The notes beneath the pieces were generated by a model. It did not search any database, had not been told where the DNA came from, and saw only the letters and a list, made by a program, of their open reading frames with translations. This document shows, one piece after another, positions 19,341-28,167 of a stretch of 64,000 bases of DNA; the first letter of the stretch is position 1, and each line of letters opens with the position of its first letter. This DNA is from Massilia yuzhufengensis. GTDB lineage: Bacteria; Pseudomonadota; Gammaproteobacteria; Burkholderiales; Burkholderiaceae_D. The position numbers and the translations under genes were made by a program. The DNA is taken from NCBI RefSeq assembly GCF_900112225.1, contig NZ_FOLD01000008.1, positions 62,001 through 126,000 of the forward strand, given 5' to 3'.

Positions 19341-20801
19341 TTAAGGTTGCGGGCCGGCGCTGCCGAGCTGGAAGGTCGGAGCCGGAATCGACTTCATGCA
19401 GGCCACGTCGAGCGTGGCTTGCGGCTTGTCGAGGAATTCGCGCAGCAGGCGCGGGGCGCAGCCGAGCTGCGACACGCCGTGCCCGGCGTTATCGACCACG
19501 ATATGCTGGGCGCGCGCCATGTATTTGGCGGCGGTGGCGGCGCGGTGCGGCGGCGTGACCGGGTCGAGCGCGCCCGAGAACAGCAGCGCCGGCGCCTCGA
19601 TCCGGGTCGGGGCCTGGAACGCGGCGACCGGCACCTTCATGGCCTGGCACATGGCCGGCATTTCCTCGGCCAGGGTCTTGGTCAGCTGGCCGACATCGAG
19701 CTTGCGCAGCTCCGGCGTCAGGCGCGGCACGTCTTCGGCGCACACCACGGCGAGGTGCATCAGGACCGCCATATTGCCTTCGGCGCCGAAATCGGTGGCC
19801 AGGTTCTGGCGCGCGATGAAAGGCTGCCAGCGGCCCTGGGCGGCGTTATGGATCAGGAAGGGCAGGCGGCGCGCGTCGGCCGGCGAGTACAGGATGTTGT
19901 GCACCGTGCCGAGGAAACGCGGCGCGGTCATCGTGAAGTCGACCTGTTTGGCGGTGCGCGGATCGGGCAGCGACAGCTTGATGCCGCCCGCTTCCAGCTT
20001 GGCCACCAGCGCGTTGAAGTCGGCGCGCACGGTCGGGAAGGCCTTGTTGCAGCCGGCGTCCTTGGCGCACAGCTCGAACAGCTTGTCGAGCGCGGCCTGG
20101 GCGTCGCGGGCGCCGGCCGGGATCACCTGGTCGGGTGCGGCCACGCCGTCGAGCACCAGGGTGCGCACGCTGGACGGGTACATGCGCGCATAGGCCTGGC
20201 CCAGGCGGGTGCCGTAGGAGCCGCCCCAGACGTTCACGGCGCCGTAGCCGAGCGCGCGGCGCACCGCCTCGAGGTCGCGCGCCGAGGCGTCGGTGGTGTA
20301 GGCGCCGAACGGCGCCTTGCTGGTGCCGATGCAGGCCAGCAGTTCGGCTTTGAGCTGCTCTTCGGTCATGCGCTCATGTTCCGGCTTGCTCGCACAATCG
20401 AGCTTGCCCGACAGGCCGGTGCCGCGCTGGTCGATGAACACGATGTCGCGGGTGGCGCGCACCCGGCCGAATACCAGCGGCAGCACCTGGATCACGTCGC
20501 TGCCGGCCTGGCCGGGACCGCCGGCCAGCACGAACACCGGGTCGCCGCGCGTGCCTTCGCGGTGCGCCGGGGCGACCGTGACGTGCAGCTTGATGCTGCC
20601 GGCGCCGGGCTTGGCGTGGTCGAGCGGGACGTTGATGGTGACGCAGCGCAGGGCATCGACGACGCCGGGCAAGTGGCAGCTGCGGGTCGCGACGGTGGGC
20701 TTGGCGCCGGCGGCGGGTGCGGCGGCGCCGGGCGCCGCGGCGCTGGCCGCCGATGCTGCCAGCCAGAGGGCGGCAGCGGGGAAAATCGTTCTTGTCTTCA
20801 C
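19341..20801 (-). CDS. Secreted alpha/beta hydrolase, TAP-like peptidase
   Basis: 486 residues with a signal peptide (TIFPAAALWLAASAASAAA). The alpha/beta-hydrolase fold has the oxyanion element LAGGPGQAGSD, an IDQRGTGLSG segment, the nucleophile elbow GGSYGTRLGQAYARMYP and a C-terminal TAP-like domain with the acid (SGALDPVTPP) and the His (VDNAGHGVSQ). This layout matches tripeptidyl/proline-iminopeptidase-like enzymes of the S33 family. Several Cys pairs (SCHLP/LRCVT, DCAS, CAKDAGC) suggest disulfides in the periplasm. First gene of the operon with the NatAB-like exporter. Confidence 0.9.
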   Translation of the reverse strand: MKTRTIFPAAALWLAASAASAAAPGAAAPAAGAKPTVATRSCHLPGVVDALRCVTINVPLDHAKPGAGSIKLHVTVAPAHREGTRGDPVFVLAGGPGQAGSDVIQVLPLVFGRVRATRDIVFIDQRGTGLSGKLDCASKPEHERMTEEQLKAELLACIGTSKAPFGAYTTDASARDLEAVRRALGYGAVNVWGGSYGTRLGQAYARMYPSSVRTLVLDGVAAPDQVIPAGARDAQAALDKLFELCAKDAGCNKAFPTVRADFNALVAKLEAGGIKLSLPDPRTAKQVDFTMTAPRFLGTVHNILYSPADARRLPFLIHNAAQGRWQPFIARQNLATDFGAEGNMAVLMHLAVVCAEDVPRLTPELRKLDVGQLTKTLAEEMPAMCQAMKVPVAAFQAPTRIEAPALLFSGALDPVTPPHRAATAAKYMARAQHIVVDNAGHGVSQLGCAPRLLREFLDKPQATLDVACMKSIPAPTFQLGSAGPQP

Positions 20802-20943
20802 ACAGTCTCCTCAAAGGATGCTGCATAGTAGATTGGCATCGTTTTGGCGGTCAATGGATTAGTTGCGCCATCGCACGAAATTATGCGAGCGGGGAAGGGC
20901 GCCGGCGCCGGCGCGGAAAATGCGACAGGAGGCGCCACGCGGA

Positions 20944-20973
20944 TTGACGCGATGGCTCCTGTTCGGCTATCAT
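20944..20973 (+). promoter_or_regulatory. Sigma-70 promoter for rplM-rpsI
   Basis: TTGACG at 20944-20949 and TATCAT at 20968-20973, 18-bp spacer. Transcription would start near 20980, leaving a leader of about 90 nt before rplM that could carry autogenous control; I could not assign a structure to it. Confidence 0.6.
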
Positions 20974-21072
20974 CGTGGGCTTTCCCTTTGCTCGGGGAAG
21001 ATAATAAGGCAGAGTCCGTTGCAGCAAGGGCGGAACCACCACAGTGAGCATTTACCTATTTAGGAAGTCAAC

Positions 21073-21501
21073 ATGAAAACTTTTTCCGCTAAGGGCCATG
21101 AAGTCCAGCGCGACTGGTTTGTGATTGACGCGACGGACTTGGTCCTCGGACGTGTTGCCAGCGAAGTGGCACTCCGACTGCGCGGCAAACACAAGCCAGA
21201 ATTCACTCCGCACGTCGACACCGGTGACTTTATCGTCGTCATCAACGCAGGCAAGCTGCGCGTGACCGGCACCAAGGCCACCAACAAGACGTACTACCGT
21301 CACTCGGGCTACCCGGGCGGCATCTACGAAACCAACTTCCTGAAAATGCAACAGCGCTTCCCGGGCCGCGCCCTGGAAAAAGCTGTCAAAGGCATGCTGC
21401 CGAAGGGCCCACTGGGCTATGCAATGATCAAGAAGCTGAAAGTGTACGCGGAAGGTTCGCACCCGCACGCAGCTCAGCAACCACAAGCACTGACCCTCTA
21501 A
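21073..21501 (+). CDS. rplM: 50S ribosomal protein L13
   Basis: 142-residue large-subunit protein. Starts [19 protein letters not shown] and contains [16 protein letters not shown] and [19 protein letters not shown], all family landmarks. RBS AGGAAG lies 6 bp upstream. First gene of the universal rplM-rpsI pair, 9 bp before rpsI. Confidence 0.98.
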   Translation: MKTFSAKGHEVQRDWFVIDATDLVLGRVASEVALRLRGKHKPEFTPHVDTGDFIVVINAGKLRVTGTKATNKTYYRHSGYPGGIYETNFLKMQQRFPGRALEKAVKGMLPKGPLGYAMIKKLKVYAEGSHPHAAQQPQALTL

Positions 21502-21510
21502 GGAACTGAC

Positions 21511-21903
21511 ATGATCGGTAACTACAACTACGGCACCGGCCGTCGCAAGAGTGCAGTCGCTCGCGTGTTCATCAAAGCCGGCACCGGCCTGATCGTCGTG
21601 AACGGCAAGCCTGCGAACGAATACTTCTCGCGCGAAACCGGCCTGATGGTCATCCGCCAGCCGCTGGAACTGACCGGCAACGTCGAGCGTTTCGACATCA
21701 AGGTCAACGTGCACGGCGGCGGCGAGTCCGGCCAAGCTGGTGCAGTGCGCCACGGCATCACCCGCGCACTGATCGACTACGACGCAGGCCTCAAGGGCGA
21801 CCTGGCACGTGCCGGTTTCGTCACCCGTGACGCCCGTGAAGTCGAGCGTAAGAAAGTCGGCCTGCGTAAAGCACGTCGCGCAAAGCAGTTCTCGAAGCGT
21901 TAA
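21511..21903 (+). CDS. rpsI: 30S ribosomal protein S9
   Basis: 130-residue small-subunit protein whose C-terminal tail ([11 protein letters not shown]) reaches the P-site t[22 protein letters not shown] and the [19 protein letters not shown] segment are diagnostic. RBS AAGGAA precedes the ATG. Ends the operon, followed by two hairpins. Confidence 0.98.
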   Translation: MIGNYNYGTGRRKSAVARVFIKAGTGLIVVNGKPANEYFSRETGLMVIRQPLELTGNVERFDIKVNVHGGGESGQAGAVRHGITRALIDYDAGLKGDLARAGFVTRDAREVERKKVGLRKARRAKQFSKR

Positions 21904-21917
21904 TTCGTTTCATCTGG

Positions 21918-21975
21918 CAGCGGCGTCACGCCGCTGCTGCGAAAGCCGTCCAGCGCAAGCTCGGGCGGCTTTTTG
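21918..21975 (+). terminator. Double hairpin terminator after rpsI
   Basis: First hairpin CAGCGGCG/CGCCGCTG at 21918-21936 without a T-run. Second hairpin with stem AAGCCGTCC/GGGCGGCTT at 21943-21971 (one G-T pair) followed by TTTTGTTTT. Confidence 0.8.
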
Positions 21976-21991
21976 TTTTATGCGCCCGGAT

Positions 21992-22039
21992 TATTCATGC
22001 TTATTCGCTGATATTCATCTTCCAAGTCTTGCATGAATA
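21992..22039. promoter_or_regulatory. Candidate operator: phased TATTC repeats plus inverted copy
   Basis: TATTC occurs at 21992, 22002 and 22012, exactly 10 bp apart. TATTCATGC at 21992-22000 is repeated inverted as GCATGAATA at 22031-22039. The site lies 44 bp before the ATG of the XRE regulator and may be its own binding site. Confidence 0.45.
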
Positions 22040-22082
22040 GCCAAGAATACGACCATTCCATTGATGTTCAGGAAAGGTTGCT

Positions 22083-22829
22083 ATGAATTTTGGCGAAAGA
22101 CTCAAGCAGATCAGGACCGACAAGGGCCTGACCCAGCCGCAGTTCGCGGCGATGGCGGGCATCGACCAGTCCTACCTCTCGAAGCTGGAAAACGACAAAT
22201 CGGTGCCTTCAAGCGAGATGTTCGGCACCATCGTGGCCGCGCTCGAGATGGACGCGGCAGCCTTCCTGGCCGGCATCGACCGCGAGGTGCTGGCGTCGAT
22301 CCTGCGCCATATCCCGCAGGTCACGCAGTTTTCAAACGGCGAAGTGGCGGCCCAGGTTCAGCACACGAAGCGCTGGCTGTTCGGATCGGCGGCGGCCTGG
22401 ATCCTCGGCTTCGCCATGATGCTGGCGGCGAACGACGGCATCTTCTTCTCGAATAAGCTGTACCGCTACGTGTCGCAGGGCGTGCTGTACGCCGGCGAGT
22501 CGCAGGACATCCTCGACAGCTATGTCGGGTGGTTTACCCGGCAGCGCGACGCCAAGCTCATCACGCCCCAGGACATGGAACAGCAGGTCGCGGCGTTCCG
22601 CGACAAGCGGATCAGGCTTGTCACGGTCGAAACGCCACACAGCCGCGGGACCACCTACCAGGCGCCGGAAGGCCAGGGCTACCGCCAGTTCGACCTGCAG
22701 CGCACCACCCACGTGCAGGCGCCGGGCAACCGCATCCTGCAATACCTGGGTGCGATCGTGCTGCTGTCGGGCTTTGTCGGGCTGTTCATCGAGTGGCGCC
22801 TGCGCCGCCTCAAACACAAACTTCGCTAA
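22083..22829 (+). CDS. Membrane-anchored XRE-family regulator
   Basis: 248 residues. Residues 1-60 form a classical helix-turn-helix of the XRE/Cro type (FGERLKQIRTDKGLTQPQF, then GIDQSYLSKLENDKSVPS). A membrane helix follows near 97-117 (WLFGSAAAWILGFAMMLAA), then a ~100-residue domain that would be periplasmic, a second membrane helix near 218-238 (LQYLGAIVLLSGFVGLFIEW) and a short basic tail. The layout suggests a one-component transmembrane regulator that senses outside the cytoplasm. The next gene, 14 bp downstream, encodes a secreted protein and is probably cotranscribed. The regulon and signal are unknown. Confidence 0.8.
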   Translation: MNFGERLKQIRTDKGLTQPQFAAMAGIDQSYLSKLENDKSVPSSEMFGTIVAALEMDAAAFLAGIDREVLASILRHIPQVTQFSNGEVAAQVQHTKRWLFGSAAAWILGFAMMLAANDGIFFSNKLYRYVSQGVLYAGESQDILDSYVGWFTRQRDAKLITPQDMEQQVAAFRDKRIRLVTVETPHSRGTTYQAPEGQGYRQFDLQRTTHVQAPGNRILQYLGAIVLLSGFVGLFIEWRLRRLKHKLR

Positions 22830-22843
22830 TCGAGGAGTACTTC

Positions 22844-23578
22844 ATGTCGCAACTTCGCACCTTTCTCGCCGGCGCCACCACCATGGCCGCGCTGCTTGCC
22901 GCCATCGCGGCCTTGAGCGGCGCTGCCGATCCCGGCCGCCGCGCCAGCTTCGACGAGATCACCGTCGGGCGCATCAATATCGTCGAACCGGATGGCACCA
23001 AGCGCATCATCCTGTCCAACAAGGCCCAGTTCCCGGGTGACTTCATGCAGGGGAAAGAGGGCGCGCGCCCGGACCGGCGCGCGTTCGCCGGCATGTTGTT
23101 CATCAACGAAGAAGGGACGGAGAATGGCGGGCTGATCCAGAAGGGAAGCGTGGGCGCCGACGGCAAGATCGATTCGGGGCTGTCGCTGACCTTCGACCGC
23201 TTCAGGCAGGACCAGGCGCTGCAGCTGATGAACAACGACAGCGCCACCTACCAGATGACGGGGATCAAGATCAACGACGTGCCGCATTTCGCGCTGACGT
23301 CGATGGCAGACATCGAGCGCTTCGGGGAAGAGGCCGGCAAGCTGCCGGAGGCGGAGCAGCGGGCTTACCGGCAGAAACTGGCGGAGGCGGGGCGCCTGAG
23401 CCAGAACCGGATCTGGCTCGGCAATACCGGCGCGAAGGGCTCGGCGCTGCAGTTGAAAGATGCCAGGGGGCGCACGCGCATGATGCTGCTGGTGACGGCG
23501 GATGGGAAGGCGGAGATCCAGATGCTCGATGAGACGGGGAAGGTGAGCAAGTCGATTACGCCGGGGTCGAAGGAGTAG
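22844..23578 (+). CDS. Secreted protein of unknown function, partner of the XRE regulator
   Basis: 244 residues; starts MSQLRTFLAGATTMAALLA with a signal peptide or N-terminal anchor to about residue 28. RBS GAGGAG at 22832-22837 fixes this start; a frame opening far upstream overlaps the regulator and is spurious. The mature part has two similar beta-rich segments, RINIVEPDGTKRIILSN near 45-62 and LQLKDARGRTRMMLLVTADG near 203-222, joined by a middle region with IKINDVPHFAL. I know similar uncharacterised proteins carrying a NIVEPDGT motif but no function for them. It may provide the extracytoplasmic signal or ligand for the membrane regulator; this is inferred from position only. Confidence 0.75.
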   Translation: MSQLRTFLAGATTMAALLAAIAALSGAADPGRRASFDEITVGRINIVEPDGTKRIILSNKAQFPGDFMQGKEGARPDRRAFAGMLFINEEGTENGGLIQKGSVGADGKIDSGLSLTFDRFRQDQALQLMNNDSATYQMTGIKINDVPHFALTSMADIERFGEEAGKLPEAEQRAYRQKLAEAGRLSQNRIWLGNTGAKGSALQLKDARGRTRMMLLVTADGKAEIQMLDETGKVSKSITPGSKE

Positions 23579-23612
23579 GTCGCTGCCGCAGCCGTTCCAT
23601 CGTTAGCAGAAG

Positions 23613-23657
23613 CATCGTCGTCCCGGCGCAGGCCGGGACCCAATGTCGTCGCGCAGC
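23613..23657. repeat. Dispersed palindromic repeat, arm 5 (reverse)
   Basis: CATCGTCGTCCCGGCGCAGG followed by CCGGGACCCAATGTCGTCGC. It opens the 356-bp gap before argC. Confidence 0.75.
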
Positions 23658-23679
23658 GCTGCACGCGAGCGTAGTGGGT

Positions 23680-23724
23680 GCTCACACAGAATTGGGTGCC
23701 GGCCTTCGCCGGCACGACGGAGCA
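23680..23724. repeat. Dispersed palindromic repeat, arm 6 (forward)
   Basis: GAATTGGGTGCCGGCCTTCG followed by CCGGCACGACGGAGC, inverted relative to arm 5. The stem has TGCCGG/CCGGCA in place of TTCCGG/CCGGAA, a compensatory change that keeps pairing. Nothing else identifiable in 23725-23934. Confidence 0.75.
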
Positions 23725-23934
23725 TAGGGGAGTGGTGAGAGGGAAAGGCGCGGTAACGCGCACCAGAAGGCGTGCAAACAATATTTGCATCCAGCGGTAA
23801 AACTGCAAATTTCCTTTGCACCCCCTGCAATTCCCGCCTCATTCCACCCCCCTCCAAACGCACGCATTTTTCATGGCTGTTAAAATGCAGCCTCGTCCTG
23901 GAAAGGTCTTTTGCACATCATTAAGGAACAGAAC

Positions 23935-24972
23935 ATGATCAAAGTTGGCATCGTTGGCGGAACCGGATACACGGGCGTGGAATTGCTGCGGCTGTTGGCC
24001 GTGCACCCCGGCGTGGAGCTGACTGCGATCACGTCGCGCAAGGAAGACGGCCTGCCGGTGGCCGACATGTTCCCGTCGCTGCGCGGCGTCGTCGACCTGG
24101 CCTTCACCAGCCCGGACAAGGCCGACCTGACCCAGTGCGACGTGGTGTTCTTCGCCACCCCGCACGGCGTCGCCATGGCGCAAGCGCCGGCGCTGCTGGC
24201 GGCCGGCGTCAAGGTGATCGACCTGGCGGCGGACTTCCGCCTGAAGGACCAGGCCACCTTCGAGAAATGGTACAAGATCCCGCACACCGCCCCCGAGCTG
24301 ATCGAGGAAGCCGTATACGGCCTGCCGGAACTGAACCGCGACGACATCAAACAGGCGCGCCTGATCGCCAATCCGGGCTGCTACCCGACCACGATGCAAC
24401 TGGGCTTCTACCCGCTGCTAAAAGCCGGCATCATCGACGCGGGCAGCCTGATCGCCGACGCCAAGTCGGGTGTCTCGGGCGCCGGCCGCAAGGCCGAGAT
24501 CGGCACGCTGTTCTCGGAGTCGAGCGACAACTTCAAGGCCTACGGCGTGCACGGCCACCGCCACACGCCGGAAACCGCGGCCCAGCTGGCGCGCTACACC
24601 GACCAGAAGGTCGGCCTGATCTTCACCCCGCACCTGGTGCCCATGATCCGCGGCATGCACGCGACCCTGTACGCGCGCCTGACCAAGGACATCGACGACG
24701 CGGCCCTGCAGGCCCTGTTCGAGGACGCCTACAAGGACAGCGCGTTCGTCGACGTCATGCCGTTCGGCTCGCACCCGGAAACCCGCTCGACCCGCGGCTC
24801 GAACATGCTGCGCCTGGCGCTGCACCGTCCAGAAGGCGGCAACACCGTCGTCATCCTGGTAGTGCAGGACAACCTGGTGAAGGGCGCTTCCGGCCAGGCC
24901 GTGCAGTGCATGAACCTCATGTTCGGCTTCGACGAAGCCACCGGCCTGAAGCACATCGCGCTGCTGCCGTAA
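23935..24972 (+). CDS. argC: N-acetyl-gamma-glutamyl-phosphate reductase
   Basis: Third step of arginine synthesis: NADPH-dependent reduction of N-acetylglutamyl phosphate to the semialdehyde. 345 residues, type 1. NADP-binding motif [18 protein letters not shown] at the N-terminus, nucleophile Cys in [11 protein letters not shown], and the segment [15 protein letters not shown]. The start at 23935 has an AAGGA ribosome site; a start 24 bp upstream is less likely. Single gene ending with a GC-rich hairpin. Confidence 0.96.
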   Translation: MIKVGIVGGTGYTGVELLRLLAVHPGVELTAITSRKEDGLPVADMFPSLRGVVDLAFTSPDKADLTQCDVVFFATPHGVAMAQAPALLAAGVKVIDLAADFRLKDQATFEKWYKIPHTAPELIEEAVYGLPELNRDDIKQARLIANPGCYPTTMQLGFYPLLKAGIIDAGSLIADAKSGVSGAGRKAEIGTLFSESSDNFKAYGVHGHRHTPETAAQLARYTDQKVGLIFTPHLVPMIRGMHATLYARLTKDIDDAALQALFEDAYKDSAFVDVMPFGSHPETRSTRGSNMLRLALHRPEGGNTVVILVVQDNLVKGASGQAVQCMNLMFGFDEATGLKHIALLP

Positions 24973-24983
24973 TATTCTTACAA

Positions 24984-25006
24984 GCCGCGCGGGGCCTCCG
25001 CGCGGC
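24984..25006 (+). terminator. GC-rich hairpin after argC without T-run
   Basis: GCCGCGCGG at 24984-24992 pairs perfectly with CCGCGCGGC at 24998-25006, loop GGCCT. No T-run follows, so termination strength is uncertain. Confidence 0.45.
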
Positions 25007-25161
25007 TGCCTCTCGCTGCATTCTGGCAACACTCCGTCCTACCCGATCTAGATCAAGGCCGCTCTTGTTGAGCACGGTAAATTGACCAATGCACAGGTCG
25101 AATTCTGCGTCGCGGCGACCGCCGCCACAACGATGCCGGCGCCCTACAGGAGAGGTGGATC

Positions 25162-25563
25162 ATGTTCGGTCGACAAGTAAAAAGCGAGATTGACAGCCTG
25201 GTCGGTATCTCGGCCCGGATCGAGGGCGACCTGTGCTTTACCGGCGGCCTGCGCATCGATGGCGAGGTTCACGGCAACGTGGTGGCGGCCGACGGCGCCG
25301 ACAGCATGCTGATCGTGTCGGAACATGCGCGGATCGAAGGCGAAGTGCGCTGCGCCAGCCTGGTGGTGAACGGGTATATCGCCGGATCGGTATATTCGTC
25401 AGAACTGCTTGAATTACAGCCGAAAGGCCGCATACATGGTGATGTCCATTACCGTTTGCTCGAAATGCACGGCGGCGCCCTGGTGACGGGGAAACTGACC
25501 CACGAAGCAGCGGGCGAACCGGTGTTTCATCTGGCCGACGTCGAGGCTGGAACGGCAGCATGA
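25162..25563 (+). CDS. Bactofilin family protein
   Basis: 133-residue polymer-forming cytoskeletal protein. The repeating short beta segments (ISARIEGDLCFTGGLRIDGE, VHGNVVAADGADSMLIV, ARIEGEVRCASLVVNGYIAG, LLELQPKGRIHGDVHYRLLE) give the bactofilin right-handed beta-helix. Such proteins polymerise without nucleotide and scaffold cell-wall enzymes, polar structures or motility components. The protein has short flexible ends and no membrane helix. Between argC and erpA in the order usual for relatives; the candidate erpA promoter overlaps its 3' flank. Confidence 0.9.
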   Translation: MFGRQVKSEIDSLVGISARIEGDLCFTGGLRIDGEVHGNVVAADGADSMLIVSEHARIEGEVRCASLVVNGYIAGSVYSSELLELQPKGRIHGDVHYRLLEMHGGALVTGKLTHEAAGEPVFHLADVEAGTAA

Positions 25564-25578
25564 CTTGCGCCAACGGTC

Positions 25579-25584
25579 TATAAT
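25579..25584 (+). promoter_or_regulatory. Candidate -10 element for erpA
   Basis: Perfect TATAAT 42 bp before the erpA ATG. The -35 region is poor, which would fit an activated promoter, but no regulator site is recognised. Confidence 0.4.
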
Positions 25585-25625
25585 GGGCATGTAGCGTAAT
25601 TCGCGCAATTCAACAGGAGTAGTCA

Positions 25626-25994
25626 ATGACCGCAGTCGCCGAAGTGCTAGAGCACGACACGATCCCAGTTCCGATCAACTTCACCGACAGCGCCGCAGAG
25701 AAAGTTGCACAGCTGATCGAGGAAGAGGGCAATCCCGACCTCAAGCTGCGCGTCTTCGTGCAGGGCGGCGGCTGCTCCGGCTTCCAGTACGGCTTCACGT
25801 TTGACGAAATCGTCAACGAAGACGACACCACGATGGAAAAGAACGGCGTCCAGCTGCTGATCGACTCGATGAGCTACCAGTACCTGGTCGGCGCCGAGAT
25901 CGACTACAAGGACGACCTCGAAGGCGCCCAGTTCGTCATCAAGAACCCGAACGCCCAGTCGACCTGCGGCTGCGGTTCCTCGTTCTCCGCCTGA
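25626..25994 (+). CDS. erpA: Iron-sulfur cluster insertion protein ErpA
   Basis: A-type carrier that delivers Fe-S clusters to apoproteins such as IspG. 122 residues with the three invariant Cys: one in [11 protein letters not shown] and two in STCGCGSSF at the C-terminus. Preceded by RBS AGGAG. Monocistronic, closed by a strong terminator. Confidence 0.96.
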   Translation: MTAVAEVLEHDTIPVPINFTDSAAEKVAQLIEEEGNPDLKLRVFVQGGGCSGFQYGFTFDEIVNEDDTTMEKNGVQLLIDSMSYQYLVGAEIDYKDDLEGAQFVIKNPNAQSTCGCGSSFSA

Positions 25995-26033
25995 GCCAGT
26001 TCCCCCAGGCCGCCCGGCTAGCCCGGGCAGTCG

Positions 26034-26064
26034 ACGGCCCGGTTGATCCGGGCCGTTCCTTTTT
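26034..26064 (+). terminator. Rho-independent terminator after erpA
   Basis: ACGGCCCGG at 26034-26042 pairs perfectly with CCGGGCCGT at 26048-26056, followed by TCCTTTTT. It also faces the convergent anmK gene. Confidence 0.85.
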
Positions 26065-26075
26065 GCGGCGCCGGT

Positions 26076-27173
26076 TTACGCCGGATACAGCGCGCCGAGG
26101 ATGCGCGGGCCGCGCGCGCCTGTGACCGCCGGCAAATTGCCCGGCTCACGCTGGACAAATCGATAACCCAGCCAGGCGAAGGCCAGCGCCTCGACCCGGT
26201 TCGGCGCCACGCCGAGCGCCGCCGTCGATTCCACTTTCACGCCCCCCAGTGCCGTGCCGATCTCGCCCAGCAGGGTCGCATTGTAGGCGCCGCCGCCGCA
26301 CACGTAGATCGCGTCCACCGCCGCGTTGTCGGCGCGGATCGCATCGGCGATGGTGACGGCCGTCAGGCGCGTCAGCGTGGCCATCACGTCCTGCGGCGCC
26401 ACGTCGCCGAAGTCCGCCAGCTTGCTGTTTAACCATTGGTCATGGAACAAGTCGCGCCCGGTGCTCTTGGGCGCCGGCTGGCGGAAGTAGGGCTCGTCCA
26501 GCAGGGCCTGCAGCAGCGGCTGGTGGACGCTGCCGCCCGCGGCCCAGGCGCCGTCTTCATCGTAGGGCTTGCCCAGATGGCGGCCGATCCACAAGTCCAT
26601 CAGCACATTGCCCGGGCCGGTATCGAAGCCGGTCACGCGGCCGTCGCCATGCAGCATGCTGATGTTGCCGATGCCGCCGATATTCACCACGACCCGCGCG
26701 GTGCCGGGCTTGCCGAAGGCCGCTTCATGGAAGGCCGGCACCAGCGGCGCGCCCTGGCCGCCGGCCGCGATGTCGCGGCTGCGGAAGTCGGCGATGACGT
26801 CCACCCCGGTCAGCTCGGCCAGCAGGGCGGGGTTGTTGGTCTGGCGCGTGAAGCCCAGTTCCGGGCGGTGGCGGATGGTCTGGCCATGCACGGCGACCGC
26901 GGCCACCGGCGCGCCGGCCGAGGGCAGCAGCTGGCGCACGCACTCCGCGTAGCACAGGGCCAGGCCGTTGGCCGCCAGCGCCTCGCGCTCGAGCTCGTTT
27001 TCGCTGGCGGCCTGCAGCGCCATCAGCTCGCTGCGCAGGCCGGCGGGGAAGGGCGTGAAGGCGGCGGCGATGCTGCGGATGGCGCCATCGGCGAAATCGG
27101 CCAGCACGCCGTCCACGCCGTCGAGGCTGGTGCCGGACATCAGGCCGATGTACAGGGAAGAGGTATCGCTCAT
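26076..27173 (-). CDS. anmK: Anhydro-N-acetylmuramic acid kinase
   Basis: Phosphorylates and opens 1,6-anhydro-MurNAc released by lytic transglycosylases during peptidoglycan recycling. 365 residues with the ATP-site motif [13 protein letters not shown] near the N-terminus, the phosphate segment NIGGIGNIS and [12 protein letters not shown], and CGGGAYN near the C-terminus. In related genomes it usually neighbours an M23 peptidase gene and tyrS; here an 11-kb block separates them. Confidence 0.95.
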   Translation of the reverse strand: MSDTSSLYIGLMSGTSLDGVDGVLADFADGAIRSIAAAFTPFPAGLRSELMALQAASENELEREALAANGLALCYAECVRQLLPSAGAPVAAVAVHGQTIRHRPELGFTRQTNNPALLAELTGVDVIADFRSRDIAAGGQGAPLVPAFHEAAFGKPGTARVVVNIGGIGNISMLHGDGRVTGFDTGPGNVLMDLWIGRHLGKPYDEDGAWAAGGSVHQPLLQALLDEPYFRQPAPKSTGRDLFHDQWLNSKLADFGDVAPQDVMATLTRLTAVTIADAIRADNAAVDAIYVCGGGAYNATLLGEIGTALGGVKVESTAALGVAPNRVEALAFAWLGYRFVQREPGNLPAVTGARGPRILGALYPA

Positions 27174-27349
27174 GACTTATTGACTGGTAAGTGGCGGGCG
27201 CAATGCGCGCCGCAGCCGCAGGATGCAGGCCGGGGCTCCGGCCGGCGCTCCATACTAAATGTTTGCCGGGAAAAGTAAAGGCTGTGGACGCCGCTTTCGT
27301 GCCCAAATGCAACTCTAGAATCCGCACTGCAATTCAACATCATCGTGTA

Positions 27350-27370
27350 ACTGTCGGTAATTTTTACAGT
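27350..27370. promoter_or_regulatory. Imperfect palindrome upstream of the PEP-CTERM promoter
   Basis: ACTGT at 27350-27354 and ACAGT at 27366-27370 flank an AT-rich core, 50-70 bp above the sigma-54-like site. The distance fits an enhancer-binding activator; the activator is not identified. Confidence 0.25.
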
Positions 27371-27420
27371 AGTAATGTTCTCGGAATTCAATCTGTATAA
27401 GAATCATGTATTTACATCTC

Positions 27421-27436
27421 TGGTACGAAAACTGCT
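27421..27436 (+). promoter_or_regulatory. Candidate sigma-54 promoter of the PEP-CTERM gene
   Basis: TGGTACGAAAACTGCT fits TGGCACG-N4-TTGCW with exact GG-GC spacing and two mismatches. It lies 40 bp before the ATG. PEP-CTERM genes are often controlled by RpoN with the PrsK/PrsR system, which supports the call. Confidence 0.6.
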
Positions 27437-27476
27437 TCTGGCTCCGGCATAACTCTACCAATACCAGGGAGCAGAC

Positions 27477-28097
27477 ATGTCGAACGGAAAAGAGAAGCTG
27501 GCCCGTTTTATCGTCACGGCACTGTGCACGGTCGCCATGCCGACGGCTGCCCTGGCGGCGCCGATCATGGTCGGCTTCGATGACCTCGGCGACAGCGTGT
27601 CGGTCACCGGGCAGTATGCCGGGCTGCAGTTTAGCCAGGCCACTGTGCTCAAGGCAGGCCTGTCGCTCAACGAGTCCGCGTTTCCCCCGCGCTCGCTGGA
27701 CGGCGTCGTGTTCGACGACGGCGGGCCGATCAGCATCGACTTCTCCGGTCCGGTGTTCAGCGTCGGCGGCTACTTCACCTATCTGAATGGGCTGACATTG
27801 TCGGCCTACGACATCGATGGCAACCTGCTGGGGACGGTAGCCTCGGCCTTCACGATCAACCTGGCCGACGGCAGCGGCGACTTCGGCAGCAGCCCCAACG
27901 AATTCCTGCAATTCTCCAGTGTCGGCGGCCTGATTTCGCGGGTCACCTTCAGTTCCGAGCTGGGTGGCGGCTCCTTCGTGCTGGACGACCTGGTCGTCGA
28001 TGCCGGCGCCGCGATTCCCGAACCCTCCACCATCGCCCTGATGGCTGGCGCCCTCGGCGCCGCACTGGCGCGCCGCCGCAGGCCGCGCCGATCCTGA
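27477..28097 (+). CDS. PEP-CTERM sorting-domain protein
   Basis: 206-residue exported protein. The signal peptide is at about 10-28 (FIVTALCTVAMPTAALAA). The mature beta-rich domain begins PIMVGFDDLGDSVSVTG. The C-terminal sorting signal is complete: IPEPS at about residue 180, a hydrophobic stretch TIALMAGALGAALA and a basic end RRRRPRRS. Such proteins are processed by an exosortase (EpsH) and go to the surface or the exopolysaccharide matrix. The exosortase gene is not in this window. RBS AGGGAG is 6 bp upstream. Start of the accessory exported block. Confidence 0.92.
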   Translation: MSNGKEKLARFIVTALCTVAMPTAALAAPIMVGFDDLGDSVSVTGQYAGLQFSQATVLKAGLSLNESAFPPRSLDGVVFDDGGPISIDFSGPVFSVGGYFTYLNGLTLSAYDIDGNLLGTVASAFTINLADGSGDFGSSPNEFLQFSSVGGLISRVTFSSELGGGSFVLDDLVVDAGAAIPEPSTIALMAGALGAALARRRRPRRS

Positions 28098-28167
28098 ATT
28101 CCCCTACTTCCTGATCCGGGCGCAGGCGTGCCCATTCCAGCGCAGTTCAATCGCAACTAGAGAGGCG

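Noticed and set aside
21992-22039. Short regularly spaced repeats considered as a CRISPR remnant
   Set aside because: Units are 5-9 bp at 10-bp spacing, far below CRISPR repeat/spacer sizes, and no cas gene is near.
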